A DNA stretch of 64,000 nt, taken from the NCBI RefSeq assembly GCF_900220965.1, contig NZ_OBQC01000008.1:62001-126000 (forward strand). The letters run 5' to 3'. Positions 9,141 to 17,589 of this stretch are shown piece after piece. Position 1 is the first letter of the stretch, and every line of letters starts with the position of its first letter. A program made the translations under genes and the position numbers. The stretch is from Ureibacillus acetophenoni (GTDB lineage: Bacteria; Bacillota; Bacilli; Bacillales_A; Planococcaceae). The notes below the pieces were generated by a model. That model was not told the DNA's origin and ran no database searches. It saw nothing but the letters and a program-made list of their open reading frames with translations.

Positions 9141-9340
9141 AATAACGGGAGAATTTCCCGTTATCTATAGAAACAGGACTTTTTTAGGGGAAATAAGAGT
9201 AGATTTTCCTCTTATTTTAAGAAAGTCACCTCATTTAAGCCCTTTTTTAGCAAATAAGGGTAATTCCTCCCTCTATTTAAGCGGTTTTTCGGACTTTTTA
9301 CTAATTAAGGGGAAATTTTCCTCTTATTCATTCGGTGAGT
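9141..9340. repeat. Intergenic array of short hairpin words, partly 21-bp spaced
   Basis: No gene was seen between 9063 and 9522. A hairpin ATAACGGGA/TCCCGTTAT lies at 9142-9164. Then AAATAAGAG and CCTCTTATTTTAAG-like words alternate (9191, 9208, 9229, 9252, 9270, 9303, 9320), making at least three imperfect hairpins with the same arms; 9208 and 9229 are 21 bases apart. It is the most degenerate of four such arrays in the window. Confidence 0.55.
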
Positions 9341-9466
9341 GAAATTCTGTGACCAAAGGTAGACCGAAATACCACACAGTATAAATATTCGCTTCCAAAA
9401 CGAGCTTCATTCCACCAATAACGGAAAAAATTCCTCTTAATTACCATCCTAAACATATAAAATAAC

Positions 9467-9504
9467 GAAAAAAGTGAAATCACAACCCCGATTTCACTTT
9501 TTTC
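9467..9504 (-). terminator. Terminator of the siderophore transporter operon
   Basis: A 15-bp stem (GAAAAAAGTGAAATC with GATTTCACTTTTTTC) has T runs on both sides. It lies just past the stop of the ATPase gene. Confidence 0.9.
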
Positions 9505-9522
9505 ATTTAAGCTTGTATTTTT

Positions 9523-10314
9523 TTATTTATGATATCGACTAATTGGTAGAACAAGCGGTGTATTCGAAATAGGATCATTTATTACTTGGCAATCTAAATT
9601 AAATGTTTCTTTTATAAGCTCGCTCGTAACAATCTCATTTGGGGAGCCCTCAGCGATCAGTTTCCCATCCTTTACTGCAAATAAGTGATCTGCGTAGCGT
9701 GCGGAAAGGTTTATATCATGAAGCACCATTACAATTGTCGTTCCGTATTTTAAATTTAAGTCTTTCAATAAATCTAAAATTTCTACTTGATAAGTAATAT
9801 CTAAATAGGTTGTAGGCTCATCTAAAAATAAAATATCTGTTTGCTGAGCTAGTGCCATCGCAATCCAAACACGTTGGCGTTGTCCACCTGATAGTTCATC
9901 TATATGGCGATCGCTAAATTCGGCAATATTCATCATATCAAGAGCAGTTGCAACAGCTTCGTAATCCTTCTTCGACCAACTAGAAAACATGGATTGGTGA
10001 GGGAAGCGACCACGACCAACTAAATCTGCAACAGTTATACCTTCTGGGACGATAGGTGACTGTGGCAAAAGCCCAACTGTTTGAGCAAGCTTTTTAGATT
10101 GAATCTGGTAAATCGATTTTTTATCTAAAAATACATCACCACTTGTTGGTTTTAGTAATCGAGCCATTGTTTTTAACAAAGTGGATTTACCGCAACCATT
10201 TGAACCGATTATAATACTAATTTTATTTTCAGGAATCGATAGGTTTACATCCTGTAAAATGACATTTTGATCATAGCCAGAATGTAAGTTTTTTGTTTGT
10301 AGTGTATGAGACAT
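9523..10314 (-). CDS. Iron-siderophore ABC transporter, ATPase subunit
   Basis: This peripheral membrane ATPase of 263 residues powers iron-siderophore uptake. Walker A is GSNGCGKST (37-45), the signature LSGGQ (141-145) and Walker B ILFLDEPT (161-168), with the switch His in MVLHDINLS. The sequence is of the FhuC/FecE type. It is the last gene of a four-gene operon (binding protein, two permeases, ATPase) read on the minus strand. Its ATG overlaps the stop of the preceding permease as TAATG, so translation is coupled. Regulation is through the Fur box upstream of the operon. The actual siderophore is not readable. Confidence 0.93.
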   Translation of the reverse strand: MSHTLQTKNLHSGYDQNVILQDVNLSIPENKISIIIGSNGCGKSTLLKTMARLLKPTSGDVFLDKKSIYQIQSKKLAQTVGLLPQSPIVPEGITVADLVGRGRFPHQSMFSSWSKKDYEAVATALDMMNIAEFSDRHIDELSGGQRQRVWIAMALAQQTDILFLDEPTTYLDITYQVEILDLLKDLNLKYGTTIVMVLHDINLSARYADHLFAVKDGKLIAEGSPNEIVTSELIKETFNLDCQVINDPISNTPLVLPISRYHK

Positions 10315-11348
10315 TATATATTCCCCTCTCGATTCATTTTAATCAGTAAGTAAATTAAATACGGTGCTCCGATTATTCCTGTAATAACCCCTACAGGAAA
10401 ACGTGTTTCAAATGCAAATTGCCCGATTAAATCAGCTCCGAGTACCAAAATAGCACCGATTAATCCTGAAGGTATGAGTGCAGAAAATCCAACCCCGACA
10501 ATACGTCTTGCAATTGGTCCTGCTAAAAATGAAATAAAGGCAATGGGTCCTGTAGTTGCCGTTGCGAGAGCAATTATCAACACAGCACTTACCAATAAAA
10601 TGATACGAACTCGATTTGTTGAAACACCTAAAGATGTAGCGGCTTGTTCACCTAGCTCTAACATTTCTAAATGGCGTGCAAAGTACATGAGTATCGGTGT
10701 ACAAATAACTAAAAGAATCAATAGCGGCAAAATCGTTTCAATCTTTGTCCCGTTTAAGCTTCCACTCAACCAGCGTAGTGCAGTCGGTAAATCATGTGTT
10801 TTCGCGATTAACATTAAATACGAAATAAAGGCATTTAACATTGCCTGGATCCCAATTCCGATTAATATTAATCGACCAATTGAAAATGAAGTAGTTCTAG
10901 AGAAACCATAGATAATGGTAACTGTTAATAGTCCACCTACAACTGCAGCAATCGATATCACAGTATTACTAGCTTGAAGGACAACAATACAAAATACAGC
11001 TGCAGCACTTGATCCGGCAGTAATACCAATTACATTAGGATTCGCTAATGGGTTTCTTAACATTGTTTGGAATACGTATCCTCCAACACCAAATGCAAAT
11101 CCAGCAAGTAGACAAGCTAACATTCGAGGAAAACGTAATGTTCCGACCGTAAAGCTTGCCCCTTTAACTTCCTCACCCAATAAAACAGCAAGAACATCTT
11201 TTACTGGATAAATCGTATTACCAAGCATTAACATGGCGCAACATAATGCAAAAGTAATGACGTTTAATATGACCATGGTCGTAATATATCGATGTTTACG
11301 TTTTGTTCTTGATTGAATAATCGTTTTTAAAGTATTGTTGTTCATCAT
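10314..11348 (-). CDS. Iron-siderophore ABC transporter, FecCD-type permease
   Basis: This membrane permease of 344 residues has about ten hydrophobic helices and belongs to the FecCD/BtuC family. Family marks are LRFPRMLACLLAGFAFGVGG near the N-terminus, NPLANPNVIGI, and GPIAFISFLAGPIARRIVG, the loop that contacts the ATPase. It pairs with the second permease at 11345 to form the channel. The ATG overlaps the stop of that upstream permease by four bases (ATGA), and its own stop overlaps the ATPase start, so subunits are made in fixed ratio. The N-terminus is polar and basic before the first helix. Confidence 0.93.
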   Translation of the reverse strand: MMNNNTLKTIIQSRTKRKHRYITTMVILNVITFALCCAMLMLGNTIYPVKDVLAVLLGEEVKGASFTVGTLRFPRMLACLLAGFAFGVGGYVFQTMLRNPLANPNVIGITAGSSAAAVFCIVVLQASNTVISIAAVVGGLLTVTIIYGFSRTTSFSIGRLILIGIGIQAMLNAFISYLMLIAKTHDLPTALRWLSGSLNGTKIETILPLLILLVICTPILMYFARHLEMLELGEQAATSLGVSTNRVRIILLVSAVLIIALATATTGPIAFISFLAGPIARRIVGVGFSALIPSGLIGAILVLGADLIGQFAFETRFPVGVITGIIGAPYLIYLLIKMNREGNI

Positions 11349-12379
11349 AGGCTACGCATTTTCGCTTTCATCGTAATATATATTAAAATCGGTGCGCCAA
11401 TAAAGGCTGTTAATATCCCAACCTCTACCTCTCCTGGACGAGCGATTAATCGTCCTACTACATCAGATATTGTTAAAATGATTCCACCCGACAAAGCGGA
11501 AAGTGGGATGATATAGCGTAAATTTGGTCCAATGATTAATCGAATTAAATGAGTAGCTAATAGACCTATAAACGCGATTGGTCCTGCAAAGGCAGTTGCA
11601 GCACCACAAAGTAGAACTCCTGCAAAAGCAGAGAGTAAACGAATTGTCCCTGTTTTAACGCCTAATCCAGTCGCTACTTCATCACCTAATGCCATTGCAT
11701 TTAGCGCGGGTGCAGTAACAATAGCAATAATCACACCTACAACTAAAAAAGGGAGAAATAATTGAATACTATCCCACGTACCAGCTCCAACACTTCCAAC
11801 CTGCCAAAAACGGAATTGATCCATTACATTTTGACGGGGAATCATAATCGCAGTTACGAGAGACGATAAAATCGCACTTGTTGCAGCTCCAGCTAAGACG
11901 AGTTTTAGTGGTGTAGCTCCACTTCCACCAAGAGAGCCAATTGTAAAAACAAAAATAGCAGTAAGAATCGCGCCTGCTATAGCTAACCATACATATTCAC
12001 TTGGAGAACTAATATTGAAAAAGGCAATACCACTTACAACAAAAAGGGAAGCTCCGGTATTGACCCCTAAAATACTTGGATCAGCAATTGGGTTTCGCGT
12101 GACCGATTGCATAAGTGCCCCAGATACACCTAATGCTGCACCACACATAAAACTAAAAATCGTTCGTACAACTCGCTGACGAACGACACTAGATTCATGG
12201 TCGTTCAATTCTGGATGGAATAATCCATCCAGAATTGTAGACCACCCAATTGAACGAGAGCCAAAAGCGATAGAAGCAATAATTGAAATTATTAATAGAA
12301 CTAAAAGAATAATTGTTAACTTCCCAAAGTTTTTTGGAAGTAAAGATTGCTTCTTCGCTGCAATGTTCAACTGTTCCAT
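11345..12379 (-). CDS. Iron-siderophore ABC transporter, FecCD-type permease
   Basis: This is the second FecCD-family permease of the operon, also 344 residues and about ten helices. It carries RTIFSFMCGAALGVSGALMQ, NPIADPSILGVNTGA and GPIAFIGLLATHLIRLIIG, matching its partner's motifs position by position, so the pair arose by duplication as is usual for this family. Its ATG lies two bases after the stop of the binding-protein gene, and its end overlaps the next permease by four bases. It should form a heterodimer with the product at 10314. Confidence 0.93.
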   Translation of the reverse strand: MEQLNIAAKKQSLLPKNFGKLTIILLVLLIISIIASIAFGSRSIGWSTILDGLFHPELNDHESSVVRQRVVRTIFSFMCGAALGVSGALMQSVTRNPIADPSILGVNTGASLFVVSGIAFFNISSPSEYVWLAIAGAILTAIFVFTIGSLGGSGATPLKLVLAGAATSAILSSLVTAIMIPRQNVMDQFRFWQVGSVGAGTWDSIQLFLPFLVVGVIIAIVTAPALNAMALGDEVATGLGVKTGTIRLLSAFAGVLLCGAATAFAGPIAFIGLLATHLIRLIIGPNLRYIIPLSALSGGIILTISDVVGRLIARPGEVEVGILTAFIGAPILIYITMKAKMRSL

Positions 12380-12381
12380 GA

Positions 12382-13404
12382 TTACTTAATATTCTTCGCT
12401 ACGTCTGAGATTAAAGTTAAGTATTCATCAATTGTATATTGAATTGAAAGTGGATTTGGATTACCTGCCGCTGCTAATGGTGTGTTGTCTTCGATCACAA
12501 CGATGTTACCGGCAGCAATCGCGGGAACTTTCCCTAAAATAGGATCTGCTTGTAAAGCAGCTAATGTATCTTTGTTTCCATAAGTAATAAATAGTTCAGT
12601 ATCGTTTAGTGCATCAGCATTTTCAGCACTCACTTGAATATAGAAACTGTCATCAGTAATTAACTCTTTAATACCCTCAGGGTACTCCATACCTAAATCC
12701 GTTAAGAATTCGCCACGTGGATCAGTTGGTGTATAAACATAGAAGCTTGATAAATCAGCAGTATTAAACATACCAAATGCAGCTTTTTTACCTTTAATAT
12801 CGGAATACTCATTTGCTTTATCAGCAATTAACTTTTCTGTATCAGCAACTAATTTCTTACCTTCTTCTTCCATACCCATTCCTTTAGCGTTTAATAATAC
12901 TTGGTCACGCCAAGGTGTAACCCAAGGAGTTTCTTCGTATGGAACAACTGGAGCAATTTGACTTAATGTATCGTATTCTTCTTGAGTAATACCTGAATAA
13001 GCAGCAAGAATAACATCTGGATTACTATCAGCAATAGCTTCGAAATCTAAACCGTCAGTATCTTGATAAACGTTTGGGTTTTCTTCACCTAACTCTTTTA
13101 ATTTATCAGCAGTCCAAGGTAATAAACCAGAATCATCTTGTATTCCATAGTTTGCAGCAGAGAAACCTACTGGTACTACTCCAAGTGCTAATGCTACATC
13201 GTGGTTTGCCCAAGCAATAGTTGCAACCCGTTCAGGTTTTTCGTCGATTGTAGTTTCGCCAAATGCATGTTTAATAACGATTGGATATTGACCATCACTT
13301 TCTATTTCTGTTGTTGATTCTTCGTTTGTTGAATTATCGTTGCCACAAGCAGCAAGAATCAACACAATAATTGATGTAATTAAAAATAATAATGATTTTC
13401 TCAT
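12382..13404 (-). CDS. Iron-siderophore substrate-binding lipoprotein
   Basis: This surface-anchored binding protein of 340 residues captures ferric siderophore and delivers it to the permease pair. The signal peptide ends in lipobox LAAC (Cys20). The TroA/FepB-like fold is shown by IVIKHAFGETTIDEKPERV, a central helix region and DSNPDVILAA. The start is ATG 13404, nine bases after GTGAGG; a GTG at 13419 in the same frame lies within that ribosome binding site and is unlikely. It is the first gene of the operon, and a strong Fur box lies at 13452-13470. Ligand type is uncertain (Trp- and Glu-rich pocket segments, hydroxamate or catecholate). Confidence 0.93.
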   Translation of the reverse strand: MRKSLLFLITSIIVLILAACGNDNSTNEESTTEIESDGQYPIVIKHAFGETTIDEKPERVATIAWANHDVALALGVVPVGFSAANYGIQDDSGLLPWTADKLKELGEENPNVYQDTDGLDFEAIADSNPDVILAAYSGITQEEYDTLSQIAPVVPYEETPWVTPWRDQVLLNAKGMGMEEEGKKLVADTEKLIADKANEYSDIKGKKAAFGMFNTADLSSFYVYTPTDPRGEFLTDLGMEYPEGIKELITDDSFYIQVSAENADALNDTELFITYGNKDTLAALQADPILGKVPAIAAGNIVVIEDNTPLAAAGNPNPLSIQYTIDEYLTLISDVAKNIK

Positions 13405-13451
13405 TATGAATAGCCTCACTTTATTGGTTAGTTTTCTATTTTATTCTAAAT

Positions 13452-13470
13452 GATAAAGATTCTCATTATC
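13452..13470 (-). promoter_or_regulatory. Fur box of the siderophore operon
   Basis: Read on the minus strand, GATAATGAGAATCTTTATC matches the 19-base Fur consensus GATAATGATAATCATTATC at 17 of 19 positions. It lies about 48 bases upstream of the binding-protein ATG. Confidence 0.9.
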
Positions 13471-13521
13471 ATTCGTATGAATTTATAATACTTGAAATTC
13501 ACATCATGTCAATAATTTTTT

Positions 13522-13536
13522 TGAGAATGATTTTCA
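13522..13536 (+). promoter_or_regulatory. Second Fur box, for the reductase gene
   Basis: TGAGAATGATTTTCA matches the 7-1-7 Fur unit TGATAATNATTATCA at 12 of the 14 defined positions. It lies between the two divergent genes, on the side of the reductase. Confidence 0.75.
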
Positions 13537-13575
13537 TTTAGAAATTGACTTTTATTTAATGATTCGATAATCTGA

Positions 13576-13592
13576 TTGAGAAATGTTCTCAA
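13576..13592. promoter_or_regulatory. Perfect dyad near the reductase gene
   Basis: TTGAGAA-ATG-TTCTCAA is a perfect 7-3-7 inverted repeat about 35 bases before the reductase ATG. It is a poorer Fur match than the other two sites and could be a third Fur site or another operator. Confidence 0.45.
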
Positions 13593-13626
13593 CTAATCTG
13601 ATTAAAACAATAATGGGGTGCTTTAA

Positions 13627-14655
13627 ATGGAAATATATGATGTGACGATTATAGGTGGTGGACCTGCTGGGTTATACAGTGCTTTTTATAGTGGAATGCG
13701 TGATATGAAAACGAAAATTATTGAATATCATCCTTATTTAGGTGGGAAAGTGAATATCTTTTTAGAAAAAGTACTTTGGGATGTAGGCGGTCAACCACCA
13801 ATTCATGCAAGTAATTTTTTGAATAATTTAATCGCACAAGCTATGACATTTGAGCCGACCATTTGTTTAAGTCAAAAAGTTGATCGTATAGATAAAGAGG
13901 AAGAGTATTTTATAATTACGACAAATACAGGGGAGAATCACTATTCGAAAACTGTAATTATCGCAATTGGTGGAGGAATTGTTGAGCCTATTAAATTGGA
14001 TCTTGAAGGTGCAGAAAAGTTTGAAATGCAAAACCTTCATTACACGATTAACGGAATTGAGCGCTTTAAAGACAAAGAGATTTTAATTTCAGGTGGGGGA
14101 AATGCAGCTATTGATTGGGCTGTTGAACTATTACCGATTGCGAAAAAGTTAACAATCATTTACCGTAGCGACGAGTTAAAAGCACATGAATCACAAATTA
14201 AAAAGTTAGTTGAGCATGGTGTCGAATTTAAATTGAATACAGAATTGACAAAACTCATCTCAAATGAAGATAAAACAGCTATTGCACGTGTACGATTAAA
14301 AGAAAATGATGTGGAGTACGAAATGGCGATGGACGATGTATTAGTATGTCACGGTTATAACCGAGAAGTATCTCTCGATTTCTGTGAATCCATTGCCCCA
14401 GTACGAAATGAATATAAGCAATTTAACAGTGAAGGACAATGTAAAACATCGATACCTGGAATTTATGCAGTAGGGGATATCGTAGCTTATGAGGACAAAG
14501 TTTACTTATTAGTCGGGACATTTAATGATGCTGTTTTAGCTGTAAATAGCGCGAAGAAATTCATTGAGCCAGATGCGACAAGTTATGCAATGGTTTCTTC
14601 ACATAATGATAAATTTAATGAGCGTAATCGAGTGATTTTAGCGTGTTACAGCTAA
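13627..14655 (+). CDS. Ferredoxin/flavodoxin-NADP reductase, thioredoxin-reductase-like
   Basis: This FAD enzyme of 342 residues passes electrons from NADPH to ferredoxin or flavodoxin. The FAD-binding GGGPAG is at 10-15, the NADPH-binding GGGNAA near 157, and the FAD-contact motif GIYAVGDI near 277. It lacks the CxxC of thioredoxin reductases, which places it with the YumC/YcgT group; in Bacillus subtilis the YcgT paralogue is in the Fur regulon, and here Fur sites lie upstream. Paired with the divergent siderophore transporter, it probably helps release iron from the imported complex. The start is ATG 13627 after TGGGGTG. The tail (RVILACYS) is unlike the family's usual end and overlaps the orphan frame at 14642. 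Confidence 0.9.
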   Translation: MEIYDVTIIGGGPAGLYSAFYSGMRDMKTKIIEYHPYLGGKVNIFLEKVLWDVGGQPPIHASNFLNNLIAQAMTFEPTICLSQKVDRIDKEEEYFIITTNTGENHYSKTVIIAIGGGIVEPIKLDLEGAEKFEMQNLHYTINGIERFKDKEILISGGGNAAIDWAVELLPIAKKLTIIYRSDELKAHESQIKKLVEHGVEFKLNTELTKLISNEDKTAIARVRLKENDVEYEMAMDDVLVCHGYNREVSLDFCESIAPVRNEYKQFNSEGQCKTSIPGIYAVGDIVAYEDKVYLLVGTFNDAVLAVNSAKKFIEPDATSYAMVSSHNDKFNERNRVILACYS

Positions 14656-14875
14656 AGATTTTTTATCTTACGATATACAAGACTTCTATATTGAAATAAC
14701 AGCGTGGTATTATAGACTCGATAAATTAACAGAACAAGAACGACAAAATGTATACGACGCTCTTAAAAGAATAGAAAAAAGATTAATTGAGGTGTACGGT
14801 GAAAATGCATCGTTTGAAATATACTTTAATGAAGGTGAAATAAATGTGGAGTATATAGATGGTCAAAAGCAATAA
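14642..14875 (+). pseudogene. Open frame without start codon (gene remnant or frameshift tail)
   Basis: From 14642 to the TAA at 14873 a 77-codon frame reads like real protein (for example DFYIEITAWYYRLDKL and ENASFEIYFNEGEI), with mixed charged and hydrophobic residues and codon use like its neighbours. It has no ATG, GTG or TTG near its beginning, and a TAG at 14639 closes it upstream. It overlaps the last codons of the reductase in another frame. Possible readings are a 5'-truncated gene, a gene with a mutated start, or a sequence error at the junction. I do not recognise the family. A terminator follows directly. Confidence 0.4.
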
Positions 14876-14892
14876 TTCTTTCAAGAGTGGAG

Positions 14893-14923
14893 GCAGGTTC
14901 TCTGTAAGGGGATCTGCTTTTTT
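14893..14923 (+). terminator. Intrinsic terminator
   Basis: GCAGGTTCTC pairs with GGGGATCTGC (several G-T pairs) and is followed by six T. It ends the reductase transcript. Confidence 0.75.
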
Positions 14924-14956
14924 AATTTTTTGGACATTTCCCGGTATTTCTACAGT

Positions 14957-15056
14957 ATTTTGGGCAATCTAATGAAGATGCTCAATAAATAAGAAAAGTT
15001 GCTCAATTAAGCCCACAGGTTGCTCAAAAAATGGCTCACATATTTAGAACGTTCAA
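14957..15056. repeat. Short array of GCTCAA words with 21-bp spacing
   Basis: CTCAA begins at 14981, 15002 and 15023, exactly 21 bases apart, in the contexts ATGCTCAATAA, TTGCTCAATTAA and TTGCTCAAAAAA. Weaker copies lie near 14962, 15035 and 15052. The rest of 14924-15371 holds no convincing gene; a promoter lies at 15151. Confidence 0.6.
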
Positions 15057-15150
15057 TCGCAATTCCACCAAATTGATAATAACCTTTGAAGAATAATAAA
15101 TGCAAAGTTTTTATTTTAACCCAAATCAAAATAAGTTGTCAACAAGAAAT

Positions 15151-15179
15151 TTGTTTTATTTTCAAAAAAGTGCTATAAT
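15151..15179 (+). promoter_or_regulatory. Sigma-A promoter with extended -10
   Basis: TTGTTT, a 17-base spacer and TATAAT (15174-15179) preceded by TGC. It should drive the gene at 15372, leaving a leader of about 185 bases. Confidence 0.7.
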
Positions 15180-15371
15180 ATTCTTACAATTGTTTTTTAA
15201 TCGTATTCTTAATTCCCGCGGTAAATTTTTGCAGTTAGAATTATGGATGCGTTTTTTTAATTTCCTATTTTTCCACCGGAAAAAAAACAGTTGTGTGGGC
15301 TATAAATTAATTGAATAACATTAACAATTTGTTATCTAATAGTAACCCGAATTTTAAGGAGGACTAGAATA

Positions 15372-16232
15372 ATGAATCTGAACCTAATCAATAAAAAAGT
15401 TACACACAAACGTTTTGGCACGGGTAATATCGTTAAACATAATGAAACGAGCATTGAAATACATTTTGCATCGGAGAGTAAAAAGTTTGTTTTTCCTGAT
15501 GTATTCGAAAAACACTTAAAACTACATGATCAAAGTGTTGCTACCTCACTTGAACAAATGTTAGAAAAAAAGGAAATGGAACGAAAAGAAGAAGAGTTAC
15601 GAAAAGAAAAAGAAAGAGAAATACTACGAAAACAACATGAGCTTCGTTTGGAACATGAAAAGCTCATGAAAAACCATAAACATCACCCAGAATCACAAAT
15701 GGTTTTTTGGTGTGATACAGAGGAACAAATTAGTGCATTTGAGGAGTGGAGAGTCTTCTCAGGTGTAATTAAGAGCGGAAATAATAAAGGAAAGCCAAAT
15801 AAACCAAGTCGTTTGCACCAAAATAGTGCTGTTCTGTTAACGACAGTAGATCCTAATCAGCCTGAACAAGACAGAAAAATCTTAGGTGTCTATATGGTAA
15901 ATGAAAAGTTTGTAGGAAAGCTTTGTGAAGATGGATATATCCCGGCACATTCCGAGTACAAACTCCAATTAACAGAGCAGGAATCAGAACAGTTGCCTTT
16001 CTATAAATATTACGTTAATGAAAAATCCCCGGATAAGATGACATGGAATACAGGTAAATACCGTTATTTTAGTAATGCATGGATGGCTCAAATTTTACGT
16101 GATATTGTTTCTTTAAAAACTGATCCAAAAGAACAAGAGCTTGCAAAAGGATTCTTTAAACATTTTTGTAAGATGAATAAAATATTAGCTCAAGAGTTAC
16201 CAGAGCCTAATGGCGCATTGATGCGTTCATAG
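15372..16232 (+). CDS. Conserved protein with SH3-like N-terminus and coiled coil
   Basis: This 286-residue cytoplasmic protein is of unknown function. Residues 1-50 (VTHKRFGTGNIVKHNETSIE) resemble the small SH3/Tudor-like fold found at the N-terminus of CarD or the tail of UvrD helicases, which suggests contact with nucleic acid or polymerase. Residues 60-105 are almost all Glu, Lys, Arg and Gln and should form a coiled coil. The C-terminal half (about 110-286) is globular with a conserved look (MVFWCDTEEQ, WNTGKYRYFSNAWMAQIL). AGGAGG precedes ATG 15372. It is a single gene between its promoter at 15151 and the terminator at 16341. The domain call is inference. Confidence 0.6.
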   Translation: MNLNLINKKVTHKRFGTGNIVKHNETSIEIHFASESKKFVFPDVFEKHLKLHDQSVATSLEQMLEKKEMERKEEELRKEKEREILRKQHELRLEHEKLMKNHKHHPESQMVFWCDTEEQISAFEEWRVFSGVIKSGNNKGKPNKPSRLHQNSAVLLTTVDPNQPEQDRKILGVYMVNEKFVGKLCEDGYIPAHSEYKLQLTEQESEQLPFYKYYVNEKSPDKMTWNTGKYRYFSNAWMAQILRDIVSLKTDPKEQELAKGFFKHFCKMNKILAQELPEPNGALMRS

Positions 16233-16340
16233 AAAGTATCTCTTACTCAATTGATTTTCTTGGGGTTATTGGGGTATTTATTCATCAATAGTCATATTTT
16301 AGATGCTTACAAACAGTTGAAGGAATACTATAATATATAG

Positions 16341-16374
16341 AGAACGAATACCAATCGTGGAATTCGTTCTTTTT
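16341..16374 (+). terminator. Intrinsic terminator
   Basis: AGAACGAAT pairs with ATTCGTTCT, followed by TTTT. The loop region ACCAATCGTGGAA is identical to that of the terminator at 2442. Confidence 0.85.
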
Positions 16375-16531
16375 CGTGTGTCTTAAATGAATCGTAAAGC
16401 AGATACACTGGTTTTCATAGATAATAAATAACCAACTGTTTGATAATAAGTTATTAAGCATGATATAAGTGTAAAAAGAAGTTAAACATAAAGTTTGAAA
16501 TGATATACATATGAGAGGAATTGAGTTTGAT

Positions 16532-17494
16532 ATGATAGATAATTTTTGGCGTGAATTACCGCGACCATTTTTTGTACTTGCACCTATGGAAGATGTGACA
16601 GATGTTGTTTTTCGTCATGTTATAAGTAAAGCGGGAAGACCTGATGTGTTTTTCACAGAGTTTACAAACTCGGATAGTTATTGTCATCCAGAGGGTAACA
16701 AAAGTGTACGTGGACGATTACTTTTTACAGAAGATGAACAACCAATGGTAGCACATATTTGGGGAGATAAGCCTGAATACTTCCGTCAAATGAGTATTGG
16801 TATGGCGGAAATGGGATTCAAAGGAATTGATATTAATATGGGGTGCCCTGTACCGAATGTGGCATCAAGAGGGAAAGGTAGTGGCCTAATCCTTCGTCCA
16901 GAAGTTGCAGCAGAACTAATCCAAGCAGCAAAAGAAGGCGGGTTACCTGTTAGTGTAAAAACAAGACTTGGATATACGGATGTAAATGAGTGGGAAGAGT
17001 GGTTAACGCATATATTAAAACAGGATATTGCGAACCTTTCAATTCATTTACGTACTAGAAAAGAAATGAGCCAAGTAGATGCCCATTGGGAGCTCATTCC
17101 TGAAATTAAGAAACTACGCGATCGTATAGCACCGGATACACTATTGACAATTAATGGCGATATACCTGATCGTCAAAAAGGCTTAGAGCTTGTTGAACAA
17201 TATGGTGTTGATGGGGTCATGATCGGGCGCGGTGTATTTAAAAATCCTTTTGCGTTTGAAAAAGAACCGAAAGAACATAGCCCAAAGGAATACCTCGATC
17301 TTCTAAGATTGCAATTAGACTTGCATGACCGTTATTCTGAGGAAATACCACGTTCCATCACAGCGCTTCACCGCTTTTTCAAAATTTACGTTAAAGGCTT
17401 TAGAGGAGCAGGAGAGTTAAGAAACCAATTGATGAGTACAAAATCAACCGATGAAGTACGTGCATTAATTGATAATTTTATTATTGAAGAGTAA
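16532..17494 (+). CDS. tRNA-dihydrouridine synthase
   Basis: This FMN enzyme of 320 residues reduces specific uridines of tRNA to dihydrouridine. Family marks are LAPMEDVTD at the N-terminus (FMN site), [13 protein letters not shown] with the catalytic Cys, [20 protein letters not shown] and [13 protein letters not shown] prefer ATG 16532 ([10 protein letters not shown]), because GAGAGGA at 16513-16519 can serve it. The in-frame ATG at 16511 would add seven residues and has no upstream site. Which Dus subgroup it belongs to is not clear. A long hairpin at 17531 separates it from the convergent gene. Confidence 0.9.
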   Translation: MIDNFWRELPRPFFVLAPMEDVTDVVFRHVISKAGRPDVFFTEFTNSDSYCHPEGNKSVRGRLLFTEDEQPMVAHIWGDKPEYFRQMSIGMAEMGFKGIDINMGCPVPNVASRGKGSGLILRPEVAAELIQAAKEGGLPVSVKTRLGYTDVNEWEEWLTHILKQDIANLSIHLRTRKEMSQVDAHWELIPEIKKLRDRIAPDTLLTINGDIPDRQKGLELVEQYGVDGVMIGRGVFKNPFAFEKEPKEHSPKEYLDLLRLQLDLHDRYSEEIPRSITALHRFFKIYVKGFRGAGELRNQLMSTKSTDEVRALIDNFIIEE

Positions 17495-17530
17495 TAATAT
17501 TATTCATTTAAATTTAGCTTAAATAAACTA

Positions 17531-17575
17531 ACACCCCGTTTATCGTATAAATAAATTATGCGAAAAACGGGGTGT
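17531..17575. terminator. Bidirectional terminator between convergent genes
   Basis: ACACCCCGTTT pairs perfectly with AAACGGGGTGT, and the arms continue inward as CGTATAA/TTATGCG. The ends of both flanking genes face it. Confidence 0.8.
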
Positions 17576-17589
17576 ATTTGATTTTATCT

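Noticed and set aside
15100-15318. 72-codon plus-strand gene
   Set aside because: A strong promoter lies within it, there is no ribosome binding site, and it is Phe/Asn-rich noise of an A/T region.
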